NCBI GenBank assembly: GCA_017463155.1
Contig: JAFTPT010000023.1
Span: forward strand, 1 to 64,000
DNA from: Blautia sp.
Lineage (GTDB): Bacteria; Bacillota; Clostridia; Lachnospirales; Lachnospiraceae
Reading direction: 5' to 3'
DNA length: 64,000 bases
Both the position numbers and the translations under genes were made by a program. Position 1 is the first letter of the stretch, and every line of letters begins with the position of its first letter. The notes beneath the pieces are model-generated. The model ran no database searches and was not told where the DNA came from. It saw nothing but the letters and a program-made list of their open reading frames with translations. Shown piece after piece: positions 8,525-16,975 of the stretch.

Positions 8525-9850
8525 TCATCTGCATGACTTCCAGTACTCGATCGCGTCGCAGATCAGTTCCAGATCCTTGGGCTTGGAGAAGCTGGAGGTG
8601 CTGAGGGTCAGGTCGTAATTCTTGGCCTGTCCCCACATCTCGCCGGTAAAGTCGTGATGATATTTGGCCCTGGAATGGTCCGTGGCAGTCATCGCCTGCT
8701 TTGCGGCACCCGCATCGGTTTGATTGCGGTTCACGGCCCAGCGTACCCGGTCGTCGGTATCCGCATGAACAAAAAGCTTGAAGCAGTTCGGGTCATCCCG
8801 GAGGATGTAGTTTCCGCAGTGCCCAAGGATCACCGCAGCCTTTTCCGTAGCCGCGATCTGCCTGAGCACGCTCACCTGCGCCGCATAGAGCTGTTCAAGC
8901 GGGTCCAGGGACTGCTGGATCCGGTAGGCGTACGTCGCGTAATCGTAGATTGCGCTGTGCCGCATCAGACGCTCGTGGATCGTCACAAAGCGCTCCGGAA
9001 GACCGGACTCTTTGATCTCCATCTCGACAAGCTCGTCGTTGGAGTAGATCTTGGCGCCGAGCTTCTCCGCCAGGGAGCGGGCCAGCAGGTCGCCGCAGGA
9101 GGAGAACTCCCAGTCGATGGTGATGATCAGCTTGCCGGGATCCACTACAGGCGCAGGAGCATTCTCCATCGCCGCCTCGGTCTTTGTCTTCAGGCCGCAG
9201 AAGCTTGTCAGCGGCTTCTCGATCGCATTCATGATCGGCTTCATGACCGGACCGAGGGTGAAGGCGCAGATTATAGTACCTTCACGGATGCCCACGAGTC
9301 CGTGGAAATAGACCAGTGAAAGGATCACACCGATCGACACGATGCAGATGTCAAAGACCAGCAGGCATCGGGGTACAGGCCATCCGATCTTCTGGGACAG
9401 GGCCGCGGTGACACCCTCCGCGGGCGCCGGGGATATCTGCGGGATGACGTAAATGGCGATACCGGCAGACATGATGGGGATACTGATGACCAGATAGACG
9501 ATCTGGATAAAATAGTTCTGCGGGGCCGGCACGAAAGCCAGAAGATGCTGCCCCAGCGTCACAAAGTAGCCGAAAATGAAGGAGACCGCGATCTCGAGCA
9601 GCATTCTCACCTTGAAATCGCGCCGCAGCAGGATGAGCTGCACCAGAATATATACACAGTAGATTGCCGTTGTGCAGGTACCAAGGGCGATCGCTGTGTT
9701 GCCCTGATCCTGCAGGATATTGTAGATTACATTGGGTATTGCTGTTGTCGGACTTGCGCCGAGGTTCGCTTTGATGGCCAGCACGACACCACATGCCAGC
9801 ACAAACTGTCCAAGGCAGAAGACCAGAAGGCGTTTCAACAGGTTCGTCAT
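8525..9850 (-). CDS. YitT/YczE-type membrane protein fused to a cytidylate-kinase-like domain
   Basis: 441 residues. Residues 1-210 hold about five hydrophobic segments and the YczE/DUF6198 pattern (LGQFVLACGVVLAIKANLGASP; ISPAPAEGVTAALSQ). After a linker at about 215-235, residues 238-440 match the cytidylate-kinase-like family (Cytidylate_kin2), including the late block ATDHSRAKYHHDFTGEMWG and YDLTLST. The P-loop is degraded: the family's REFGSGG reads WEFSSCG. The kinase-like part may therefore bind without phosphorylating. Organisms of this group more often carry the two parts separately. A terminator follows at 8485-8515. Substrate of either part is unknown. Confidence 0.8.
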   Translation of the reverse strand: MTNLLKRLLVFCLGQFVLACGVVLAIKANLGASPTTAIPNVIYNILQDQGNTAIALGTCTTAIYCVYILVQLILLRRDFKVRMLLEIAVSFIFGYFVTLGQHLLAFVPAPQNYFIQIVYLVISIPIMSAGIAIYVIPQISPAPAEGVTAALSQKIGWPVPRCLLVFDICIVSIGVILSLVYFHGLVGIREGTIICAFTLGPVMKPIMNAIEKPLTSFCGLKTKTEAAMENAPAPVVDPGKLIITIDWEFSSCGDLLARSLAEKLGAKIYSNDELVEMEIKESGLPERFVTIHERLMRHSAIYDYATYAYRIQQSLDPLEQLYAAQVSVLRQIAATEKAAVILGHCGNYILRDDPNCFKLFVHADTDDRVRWAVNRNQTDAGAAKQAMTATDHSRAKYHHDFTGEMWGQAKNYDLTLSTSSFSKPKDLELICDAIEYWKSCR

Positions 9851-9908
9851 TGTCGTTAAGTTCCTTTCCGTCTTTTTCGTTCAAGATACACAGAATTGTC
9901 TGCAGGAC

Positions 9909-10142
9909 TCAGCTCTTTAACGAATGAAGGAGTTTCAGGGTCTCCACATCCTCGGGGGTCAGCTTCATGTTCGTCACATAATTGTTACCCTCGTTATCCG
10001 TCACCTTGAGCTCCAGGATCATTCCGGGCTCGAGGCCCTTCTCATTGATCTTCCTGAAAAATAAGGGCACCTTCGGATGCTGCCTGGAAAAGATCGAAAA
10101 TCGTTCCTTAAGCTTCAGAAGTGCCATCGGGTTTACTGCCAT
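9909..10142 (-). CDS. Small conserved hypothetical protein
   Basis: 77 residues, no signal peptide or membrane segment. It begins AVNPMALLKLKERFSIFSRQHP and ends in a helix (TPEDVETLKLLHSL). The middle KINEKGLEPGMILELKVTDNEG reads as beta strands. I recall proteins of this form in Lachnospiraceae, without known function. A good ribosome binding site (GAGGAGAG) precedes the ATG. It lies 22 bases downstream of the YfcE-like gene and is probably cotranscribed with it. Confidence 0.75.
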   Translation of the reverse strand: MAVNPMALLKLKERFSIFSRQHPKVPLFFRKINEKGLEPGMILELKVTDNEGNNYVTNMKLTPEDVETLKLLHSLKS

Positions 10143-10164
10143 ATCACTTCTCTCCTCTCGTTAT

Positions 10165-10668
10165 TCAGACGTCCCAGACCGACGGAGGCAGTTCTTTTAT
10201 GTCCGCACGGGGAAAACTCCCCTCCGTGATCGTGAGGATCGCATAGGTCCTACGCCTGGTCTGTTGTCTTGGTTTTGCAAGGCTTCCCGGATTAACGGCC
10301 AGGATCCCGTATCTTTCTTCAATCTCCGGCATATGGGAATGGCCGAACAGGATCACGTCCGCGCTGCTTTGGGAGGCGGCGCGGAATAATGCGTCGTTGC
10401 TGTAGCGAACCGCATGTTCATGGCCATGCACCACAAGGATCCGTTTGTCCTCCACCGTGAGGATCAGCCTGTCCGGATAGCCGGAATAGTCGCAGTTGCC
10501 GCGGACGGCATGAAACTCATAGCCCGGGTCGGGGCCCAGGATCGAATACAGGTTGCCCTCCACGTCGCCACAGTGGATCAGCATATCGAAAGGATGCTCC
10601 AGTGCGATCGCGTCATGCATATAGCTGTTTTTCCCATGCGTATCCGAAACCACCAGAATCTTGGTCAT
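10165..10668 (-). CDS. YfcE/MJ0936-family metallophosphoesterase
   Basis: 167 residues from ATG 10668 (AGGAG about 9 nt upstream); the frame stays open upstream without a better start. All metal-binding blocks of the calcineurin-like fold are visible in order: VVSDTHGK, HCGDVEG, VRGNCD, VVHGHEH and LFGHSH. The length is normal for the YfcE/MJ0936 group, which hydrolyses phosphodiester bonds with Mn or Ni. The physiological substrate is not known for most members. Confidence 0.92.
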   Translation of the reverse strand: MTKILVVSDTHGKNSYMHDAIALEHPFDMLIHCGDVEGNLYSILGPDPGYEFHAVRGNCDYSGYPDRLILTVEDKRILVVHGHEHAVRYSNDALFRAASQSSADVILFGHSHMPEIEERYGILAVNPGSLAKPRQQTRRRTYAILTITEGSFPRADIKELPPSVWDV

Positions 10669-10887
10669 AAAATGAGTCTCCTGCGCGCGTTGACGCACAC
10701 CACGTTTGCGAAAGCCGGATGGCTCCGCTGCTTCGCAGCTCCCGCCATCCTTCGAGAAACATTCGGAAATCGCCCCGCTCTCTTCGTTCGCGTGACTTTT
10801 TTCCTCATGTTTCTCTGCCCGCGCTATGTCTGCTCATGCTGGCATGCAAGCATGCCGCATGGCAGCCGCACCGCGGGGCTTTCTCTT
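10669..10887. other. Intergenic region with two hairpins
   Basis: No gene is supported. GGATGGC (10717-10723) pairs with GCCATCC (10744-10750), with an inner CTGC/GCAG pair. GGCATGC-aa-GCATGCC (10841-10856) is a perfect 7-2-7 palindrome. Neither is followed by a T-run. Both lie between nrdD and the phosphoesterase gene, downstream of nrdD. Confidence 0.55.
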
Positions 10888-13023
10888 TCACATTGACTTT
10901 CTCTCTGCTATTTCGGCCATCTTGGCGTCGTTGAGGCGGGTGTCGCCGTGGACGCGGGAGTAGCTTAAGTAGCCGTTCATGCGGTCGATCTTGGTCAGAT
11001 TGCGGGAGCCGCAGACCGGGCACACGTCCATCTCCAGTTCCTCGTGGCCGCAGTCATCACAGTAGGCCAGCGACAGGTTGACGCCCTCATAATACCCGAG
11101 CTTCATGGCCCGGCGGATCAGGGTACGGACAGCCTCCTTGTTGTAGCTGATGGGATACCGCACATACTGGATCTTGCCGCCGTTGCAGAGCTCCCAGAAG
11201 CGTCCTTCCAGATCCTGCTTCTCGATCGGGGTGACATCCTCGGTCACATGGCAGTGGAAGCTGTTGCTCACATAGGGGCGGTCGGACACGCCGGCCACGA
11301 TCCCGTACATCTTGCGGAACTGCTCCACCTGAAGACCGCAGAGACTCTCCGCGGGCGTTCCGTAGATGGCATACAGGTTGCCGTCTTCTTTTTTGTACTG
11401 GTTGACTTTATCGTTGATGTAGCGAAGGATCTCCAGCGCGAACTGTCCGTCCTCGGCGATGGACTTGCCGTTGTACAGCTCCTGGAGTTCATTCAGCGCC
11501 GTAATACCGAAGGAGGCCGTCATGGGCTTCAGGATCTTGCCGATCTTCTCATGAGGATCCAGATGACCGCCGTAGAAGCCGCCCTCGCAGTAGGCAAGCG
11601 GATTGGTGGAAGCGCGCATCTGTCCCAGATACTCATAGGTGCGGATGTGCAGGTTCCGGATCATTTCCAGATAGAAATCCAGCACCTCATAGAAGTCCCG
11701 GCTCTCCGAGCGGGCCTTTGCCAGGATCATCGGAAGATGCAGGCTGACGGCGCCCACATTGAACCGTCCTACGAATACCGGTACGTCATCCTCATCCGCA
11801 GGCTGCATCCCGCCCCTCTCATACCAGGGGCTTAAGAAAGCCCGGCATCCCATGGGGCTGATGACCTTTTTGTATTTCTTGTACATGCTGGCGATATAGC
11901 CTTCGCCGGACAGAGACAGCCAGTCGGGATACATGGTGCGGGACGAGCAGTCCACGCCAGCTTCGAACACATCCTCGGCGATCTTGCCCTTGCCATGGAT
12001 CTCCTCATCATAGAGGAACACGATCTTCGGGAACAGCACCGGCTTTTTGTGTCCGGCTTTGCCCTGCCCTCCCTCATGGACCTTCAGAAGGGAGATCGTG
12101 CACATCTTTTCAAACTGTTCCACGCCGAGTCCCAGCGTCACCGTGACGAACGGATAATCGCCGCGGGAAGAACCGACCGTGTTCAGCTTGTACTCGATTC
12201 CCTGCCAGCCCTGGTCGTAGTCACGGCGCACCTTGTCGAGAGCGTACTCGATCGCCTTTTCCTCACGGCCGGCCCAGCTTTCATCGGCATATTTCAGGAA
12301 TTCGCCGATGTATTTGTCATAGCTCTTCTGCGCGTAGGGGGCCAGGATCTTGTCCACCTCCGGCACCGTAAAGCCGCCGTACTGCTGGGCGGCCGTGCTC
12401 AGGATGATGTCCCCCATCACGTCAAAAGCCGTGTCGAGTGTCTTGGGCTCGTTGTACCAGACATTGCCCATCTCAAAGCCGCCTTTCAGCACGTTCGCCA
12501 CGTCAAACAGGCAGCAGTTCATGGTATCCAGGCGCGCGGACTGGTCGTGGATGTAGATATAGCCGTCCTTGCAGGCCTGCAGCTCGTTGCGGTTCATGAA
12601 AAACTTGCGGTAGAGCTCCTTGTTGAGTTCATTGAAGATCAGGCTGCGCTTGGTGGCCACAAGGGCACTGTCCGTATTGGCGTTGCTCTTGTCGCCGATG
12701 TAACGGATCGCCTGGCTCTTGGTGTAGACATCATCCATCATATGGATGAAGTCAAGCTTATAATTCCTGTAATCCCGGTAGCTCTTGGCTACGGCCGGGT
12801 TCACTCTCTCCAGGGCACCCTCCACGATATTGTGCATCTCCTGGATCTGGATCCCTTCCTTGCCGAGGGCTTCGGCCTTCTCCTGGGCAAAGCGGCAGAT
12901 GAAATCCTTTTCCTCATCGGAGAAGGTATACAGGATCCGCGCGGCGGATTTATTGACGGCCGCCACGATCTTCTGCGGATTGAAATCCTCTCTCGTCCCG
13001 TCCTTCTTGATCACGTAAAGCAT
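10888..13023 (-). CDS. nrdD: Anaerobic (class III) ribonucleoside-triphosphate reductase
   Basis: 711 residues from ATG 13023, which has GAGGTG six bases upstream. An ATP-cone lies at the N-terminus (YVIKKDGTREDFNPQKIVAAVNKS split over residues 3-27). The body carries the NrdD pattern. The C-terminal zinc site is CDDCGHEELEMDVCPVCGSRN, followed by the glycyl-radical loop DRMNGYLS. It makes deoxyribonucleotides under anaerobic conditions and needs the radical-SAM activase NrdG. No nrdG gene follows, as it commonly does; the next gene is a phosphoesterase. Tandem NrdR boxes sit in its promoter (13065-13112). Confidence 0.97.
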   Translation of the reverse strand: MLYVIKKDGTREDFNPQKIVAAVNKSAARILYTFSDEEKDFICRFAQEKAEALGKEGIQIQEMHNIVEGALERVNPAVAKSYRDYRNYKLDFIHMMDDVYTKSQAIRYIGDKSNANTDSALVATKRSLIFNELNKELYRKFFMNRNELQACKDGYIYIHDQSARLDTMNCCLFDVANVLKGGFEMGNVWYNEPKTLDTAFDVMGDIILSTAAQQYGGFTVPEVDKILAPYAQKSYDKYIGEFLKYADESWAGREEKAIEYALDKVRRDYDQGWQGIEYKLNTVGSSRGDYPFVTVTLGLGVEQFEKMCTISLLKVHEGGQGKAGHKKPVLFPKIVFLYDEEIHGKGKIAEDVFEAGVDCSSRTMYPDWLSLSGEGYIASMYKKYKKVISPMGCRAFLSPWYERGGMQPADEDDVPVFVGRFNVGAVSLHLPMILAKARSESRDFYEVLDFYLEMIRNLHIRTYEYLGQMRASTNPLAYCEGGFYGGHLDPHEKIGKILKPMTASFGITALNELQELYNGKSIAEDGQFALEILRYINDKVNQYKKEDGNLYAIYGTPAESLCGLQVEQFRKMYGIVAGVSDRPYVSNSFHCHVTEDVTPIEKQDLEGRFWELCNGGKIQYVRYPISYNKEAVRTLIRRAMKLGYYEGVNLSLAYCDDCGHEELEMDVCPVCGSRNLTKIDRMNGYLSYSRVHGDTRLNDAKMAEIAERKSM

Positions 13024-13064
13024 TGTTCCCACCTCATAATAAAAAGCTGTATCATCTCTGTTCG

Positions 13065-13112
13065 GTACTATATATTGTACTGGATTCTCACATTTTCAAC
13101 TACATCTTGTGT
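13065..13112 (-). promoter_or_regulatory. Tandem NrdR boxes over the nrdD promoter
   Basis: GTACTATATATTGTAC (13065-13080) and CAACTACATCTTGTGT (13097-13112) each match the NrdR consensus at 12 of 16 positions. Their starts are 32 bases apart, close to three helical turns, as in known NrdR targets. On the minus strand TTGAAA and AATATA with a 17-base spacer overlap both boxes, as expected for repression of a sigma-A promoter. Confidence 0.85.
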
Positions 13113-13264
13113 TTTATTGCCAGATACATAGTATACCACATTCCCGCTCAAAGTGCAAGGAGATACGACGGCGCAGCGATTCCAAGGAGACAAGCGTGTC
13201 CCGGGCAGCCACATATCTCGTACCTCCCCCAAGCGGCATGCAAGCGAGCCACATTATTTCGCCC

Positions 13265-13684
13265 TCAACACCCTTGCATATACGCGATGACAAACACGAT
13301 GATCAGGATGGCAAAATAGAACAGTGCCGATCCGGAGGATTCCTCCTTTTTGCCGTTATTCTGCCCGGGCCTTTGTCCCGCAGCCGCTCCTTTGGGCGGA
13401 ATACTCTTGGGATACTCCCTCGACAGAGGGACCGCCGGCTGCCGCTTCGCATTCTGACCGGCAGGCCTCTGGACCGCGGTGGGCCTGTTCCTGTCCGGAA
13501 GCGGAACTTCCGCCTCCCGCATCATCTGTTTTTCACGCCAGGAGGCGTGTGCGTAGTGGTCACGCCGGTTTTCATTCAGATGATATAATTCATCATCGTT
13601 GCGGTACGGCATCCCGCAAAGCTTGCAGCGGCCGTTCACGACCGGTCCGTCACATACCTGACATCGCTTCATGATCTTTCCCAT
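13265..13684 (-). CDS. Zinc-ribbon, single-pass membrane protein of unknown function
   Basis: 139 residues from ATG 13684 (AGGAG 7 nt upstream). The N-terminus has a zinc-ribbon (CQVCDGPVVNGRCKLCGMPY, four cysteines in two C-x2-C pairs). A proline- and charge-rich linker at about 45-115 follows. A C-terminal membrane helix (ALFYFAILIIVFVIAYMQG) comes next, leaving a C-terminal cysteine. This order suggests a tail-anchored protein with a cytoplasmic zinc finger. I do not recognise the family. Confidence 0.7.
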   Translation of the reverse strand: MGKIMKRCQVCDGPVVNGRCKLCGMPYRNDDELYHLNENRRDHYAHASWREKQMMREAEVPLPDRNRPTAVQRPAGQNAKRQPAVPLSREYPKSIPPKGAAAGQRPGQNNGKKEESSGSALFYFAILIIVFVIAYMQGC

Positions 13685-13810
13685 ACTCTATCTCCTTCAT
13701 GCTACATGACCAGGTTCTCTTCCTGTTTTTATTGTAACGATTCCGGATGATTCTGTAAAGAGCCTGGTACTGTCCCTTCCGCATTCACAAAAAAGTACAT
13801 TTTAAACATT

Positions 13811-13828
13811 TTGTTCGGTAACGAACAA
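13811..13828. promoter_or_regulatory. 7-4-7 inverted repeat upstream of the metal ATPase gene
   Basis: TTGTTCG-gtaa-CGAACAA is a perfect inverted repeat about 95 bases upstream of the ATPase start. Its half sites point the opposite way to a LexA box, so it is not that. It could be an operator or a small hairpin. Confidence 0.35.
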
Positions 13829-13883
13829 AGTGGCGTTTTTGCATCTTGCAGGCAGACCTGTCCATCGTCTATCCTAAAGTCAG

Positions 13884-13903
13884 TATCCCCCCTGGGGGGT
13901 ATT
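13884..13903. promoter_or_regulatory. CsoR/RcnR-type operator-like palindrome
   Basis: Six Cs, one T and six Gs (13887-13899), flanked by TAT on each side, lie 17 to 37 bases before the ATPase start codon. CsoR-family metal repressors bind A/T-flanked C-tract/G-tract palindromes of this design. No csoR gene is in the window. Confidence 0.55.
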
Positions 13904-13920
13904 TCGGGAGTGTGACTCAT

Positions 13921-15786
13921 ATGATCAAAAAAATCAATGATATTCTGGCCGGATGGCCGATGACGATCATCGGCGGTGTTTTCCTGGCTGCTTCCTTTAT
14001 TCTTCCGAGGGCCGGATGGCCCGCCGGCGAAAATCTGGCATGGGTGTGCGTCGTGATCTGCGGCCTGCCTCTTTTGTACCTGGCCATCTACCGCCTCATC
14101 CACAACAAAGGGATCTCCAAGATCTCATCCTGCCTCCTGATCTCCATGGCCATGATCGCCGCGCTCATGATCGGCGATCTGTTTGCCGCCGGAGAAGTCG
14201 CCTTTATCATGGAGATCGGCGCGCTGCTGGAGGACATGACGACCCGCCGGGCCAGAAAAGGACTTCGGAATCTGATCGAACTTGCTCCGGACACCGGACG
14301 TGTCATCCGGAACGGGACCGAAGAGATCATTCCCGTTTCCGGCATCCGCAAAGATGATCTGGTCAGGGTCTTTCCCGGCGAGACGATTCCCGTGGACGGT
14401 GTGATCGTAAGCGGGGAAACGTCCGTCGACCAGTCCGTGATGACCGGGGAAAGCCTCCCCGTCGACAAGGGGATCGGTGACTCTGTCTACAGCGGAACCA
14501 TCAACCGCTTCGGCTCCTTTGATCTCCGGGCCGACAAGGTCGGGGAGGACAGCTCTCTCCAGAAGCTGATCCGCATGGTGGAGGAGGCGGACAGGAACCA
14601 GGCGCCTACCCAGAGGATCGCCGATAAATGGGCCAGCATCCTGGTGCCGGTCGCTCTTCTCATCGCGATCCTCGCCTATGTCTTTACCGGAAACATCGTG
14701 CGGGCGGTCACCGTCATGGTCGTCTTCTGCCCCTGCGCGCTGGTCCTGGCCACCCCGACGGCGATCATCGCCGCCATCGGGCAGGCAGCCAGAAACGGCG
14801 TTATCATCAAATCAGGGGAAGCCCTTGAAAAAATGGCCGGGGTCGACGCCATCGCCTTTGACAAGACCGGTACGCTGACGTACGGACACCTGGAGGTCAG
14901 TGACATTATCCCCCTGGGGGGGATTGACCGTCAGGATCTGCTGCTTCTTGCCGCGGCGGCGGAGAGCCGCAGTGAGCATCCCCTGGGAAAAGCCGTCACG
15001 GAAAAAGCAAAGGAAGAGGGCTTTACTCTTCCGGAGATTGAAAACTTCCGGATGACCGCGGGCAGAGGCGTTTCCGCTTCCATACAGGGAACGACCTGTT
15101 ATTTCGGAAACAGATCCTTCCTCCGGGAGGCAGGCATTCCGGAAAGCCCTGACCTGCCGGAGCTCCTTCTCCGCCTCAGCGGGGAAGGCAAAGCCGCGAT
15201 CATCGCCGCCGACAGCAGCCACGTTCTCGGCGTCATCGCTCTCTCGGACGTCCTTCGTCCGGAGGCGGCCGACATGGTAGCGCGTCTGAACCGCATGGGC
15301 GCGAGGACCGTACTCCTGACCGGCGACAATCCGAAAGCCGCCGCTTTCTTTGCCGGCAAGGCCGGGATCAGCGAGATCCATGCCGGTCTTCTTCCCGAGC
15401 AGAAGGTGGAAGAGCTTCGCGCTCTTCAGAAAAACGGCCGGGTATGCATGGTCGGCGACGGTGTCAACGACGCGCCGGCGCTAAAAACCGCCGACGTAGG
15501 CGCCGCCATGGGCGTCATGGGCAGCGATATCGCCGTTGACGCGGCGGACGTGGCTCTCATGACCGATGACATCACGCGCCTGCCCTATCTCAAGTGGCTG
15601 TCCGGCACCACCGTCCGGACCATCCGCGGTGCGATCGCCCTCTCCATGTGCATCAACCTGGTCGCGATCATCCTCTCCGTGACCGGCGTGCTCACACCCA
15701 CCACCGGGGCTCTCGTCCACAATGCGGGATCCTGTTTTGTGGTCCTCCTGGCCGCCCTTCTCTATGATAGAAAGTATCCATATTGA
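13921..15786 (+). CDS. P1B-type heavy-metal-translocating ATPase
   Basis: 621 residues from ATG 13921 (GGGAG about 10 nt upstream). The metal-channel motif is CPC in VVFCPCALVLATPTA. Phosphorylation is at DKTGTLT, the actuator loop is MTGES, HP is in SEHPLG, and the hinge is GDGVNDAP. The last membrane helices contain TTGALVHNAGS, which is neither the classical CopA (YN/MxxSS) nor ZntA (Dxx G) signature, so the metal is uncertain. The soluble N-terminal HMA domain with CxxC is absent; the protein begins almost directly with membrane helices. The CsoR-like operator upstream favours copper or a related thiophilic metal. A terminator follows at 15801-15839. Confidence 0.93.
   Translation: MIKKINDILAGWPMTIIGGVFLAASFILPRAGWPAGENLAWVCVVICGLPLLYLAIYRLIHNKGISKISSCLLISMAMIAALMIGDLFAAGEVAFIMEIGALLEDMTTRRARKGLRNLIELAPDTGRVIRNGTEEIIPVSGIRKDDLVRVFPGETIPVDGVIVSGETSVDQSVMTGESLPVDKGIGDSVYSGTINRFGSFDLRADKVGEDSSLQKLIRMVEEADRNQAPTQRIADKWASILVPVALLIAILAYVFTGNIVRAVTVMVVFCPCALVLATPTAIIAAIGQAARNGVIIKSGEALEKMAGVDAIAFDKTGTLTYGHLEVSDIIPLGGIDRQDLLLLAAAAESRSEHPLGKAVTEKAKEEGFTLPEIENFRMTAGRGVSASIQGTTCYFGNRSFLREAGIPESPDLPELLLRLSGEGKAAIIAADSSHVLGVIALSDVLRPEAADMVARLNRMGARTVLLTGDNPKAAAFFAGKAGISEIHAGLLPEQKVEELRALQKNGRVCMVGDGVNDAPALKTADVGAAMGVMGSDIAVDAADVALMTDDITRLPYLKWLSGTTVRTIRGAIALSMCINLVAIILSVTGVLTPTTGALVHNAGSCFVVLLAALLYDRKYPY
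14907..14925. other. Internal copy of the C-tract/G-tract palindrome
   Basis: Within the ATPase coding sequence, five Cs, a T and seven Gs (14910-14922) are flanked by AT and AT. It encodes Ile-Pro-Leu-Gly-Gly, so coding constraint may explain it. It resembles the upstream operator closely enough to note. Confidence 0.35.
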
Positions 15787-15800
15787 TCAAACGTTCTTCC

Positions 15801-15839
15801 GGCAGACATGCGCTCATCCCGCTGTCTGCCTTTTCTTTT
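15801..15839 (+). terminator. Rho-independent terminator of the metal ATPase gene
   Basis: GGCAGAC (15801-15807) pairs with GTCTGCC (15824-15830), followed by TTTTCTTTT. It lies 15 bases after the stop codon. Confidence 0.75.
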
Positions 15840-15937
15840 GCGCGATAAGCAAAAAAGCGGGGCGGCGATGGAAGTCTTCCTTTTATGATCTGCTTCATGT
15901 ATAATAGAGAAAACAGTATTCTGAGGAGGTGTCCCGC

Positions 15938-16975
15938 ATGTCCGGAAAAAAAAGGCTGATGAAAGCGGTCCGGGTCGAAGCCCCGGGCCGGATCCATCTT
16001 GTACAGACAGATATACCCGAACCGACCCCCGGTTTTGCCCGGATCCGGGTCAAAGCCGCGGCGGTCTGTGCCACCGACCTGGAGGTGATCGACGGCCGTA
16101 TTCCGGCCAGGTATCCCCTGATCCCGGGGCATGAATGGAGCGGCATCGTCGACGCCGTCGGAAGTCCTGCAGATGAAGCCCGGATCGGAAAGGCAGTCAT
16201 CGGCAGCAATGATGTGGTGTGTCTCACCTGTGATGCCTGCCGCAGCGGAAACTGGCGCTACTGCGAGCATTTTGAAGAGATCGGTTTCAAGCGTGACGGT
16301 GCCTACGGGGAGTACTTTCTTGTCCCCGTCTACGGGCTTGTCGAAAAGCCGGAGAATCTCTCTTTTGAGGAAGCGGCTCTCAATGAGCCTCTCGGCGTTG
16401 CCCTGGGCAGCATGCAGAAAGGCGGGGCGGCCTTCGGGGACACGCTGACGATCTTCGGCGCCGGAAGCATCGGCCTGTGCATCCTCGCGGTCGGAAAGGC
16501 CATGGGGATGCGGCGGATCACCGTCGTCGCTTCCTCCGATAAGCGGCTGTCCATCGCCAAAGAGCTCGGCGCCGACCGCGTGATCGCGACTGACAGCGAA
16601 GATCCCGAGGAGGTGCTCCGTACTTATCATCCGGGCGGTTCCGACCTCGTCGTGGACGCGACCGGGATCGAATCCTGCATCCAGGCTTCTTTCCGGATCG
16701 CCCGCAAAGGAGGTACCGTCGTACTGGCGGGTTACGGGCGCGGCCGACAGATGTCGCTCCGCATCGACGACGTCCACATCAACAATCTGCGGGTCGTCGG
16801 AGCCGGCAACAACTGGAACATGCACAAAAAAGCCATCACCCTCATGGGCGACCGGGTGATCGACCTTCGTCCTCTGGTCTCCCGCACGCTTCGCCCGGAG
16901 GATTATGAAGAAGGGATCGAGCTGGTGCGGACACGGCCGGCCGGCTTTGTAAAGGCGGTGTTCGTCCATGAATAA
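15938..16975 (+). CDS. Zinc-dependent medium-chain alcohol/polyol dehydrogenase
   Basis: 345 residues from ATG 15938, seven bases after GAGGAGGT. The catalytic zinc pocket is present (CATDLEV, PGHEWSG). The structural zinc loop is CLTCDACRSGNWRYC, and the Rossmann motif is GAGSIGLC followed by an acidic/serine turn (VASSDK), typical of NAD-dependent sorbitol/threonine-dehydrogenase relatives. It oxidises a secondary alcohol of a sugar or polyol in the cytoplasm. First gene of a six-gene operon; a TATAAT at 15900-15905 may be its -10. The gene overlaps the kinase gene by 8 bases. Confidence 0.9.
   Translation: MSGKKRLMKAVRVEAPGRIHLVQTDIPEPTPGFARIRVKAAAVCATDLEVIDGRIPARYPLIPGHEWSGIVDAVGSPADEARIGKAVIGSNDVVCLTCDACRSGNWRYCEHFEEIGFKRDGAYGEYFLVPVYGLVEKPENLSFEEAALNEPLGVALGSMQKGGAAFGDTLTIFGAGSIGLCILAVGKAMGMRRITVVASSDKRLSIAKELGADRVIATDSEDPEEVLRTYHPGGSDLVVDATGIESCIQASFRIARKGGTVVLAGYGRGRQMSLRIDDVHINNLRVVGAGNNWNMHKKAITLMGDRVIDLRPLVSRTLRPEDYEEGIELVRTRPAGFVKAVFVHE

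Noticed and set aside
13811-13828. LexA box before the metal ATPase
   Set aside because: The half sites face the wrong way (GTTCG-N4-CGAAC rather than CGAAC-N4-GTTCG).
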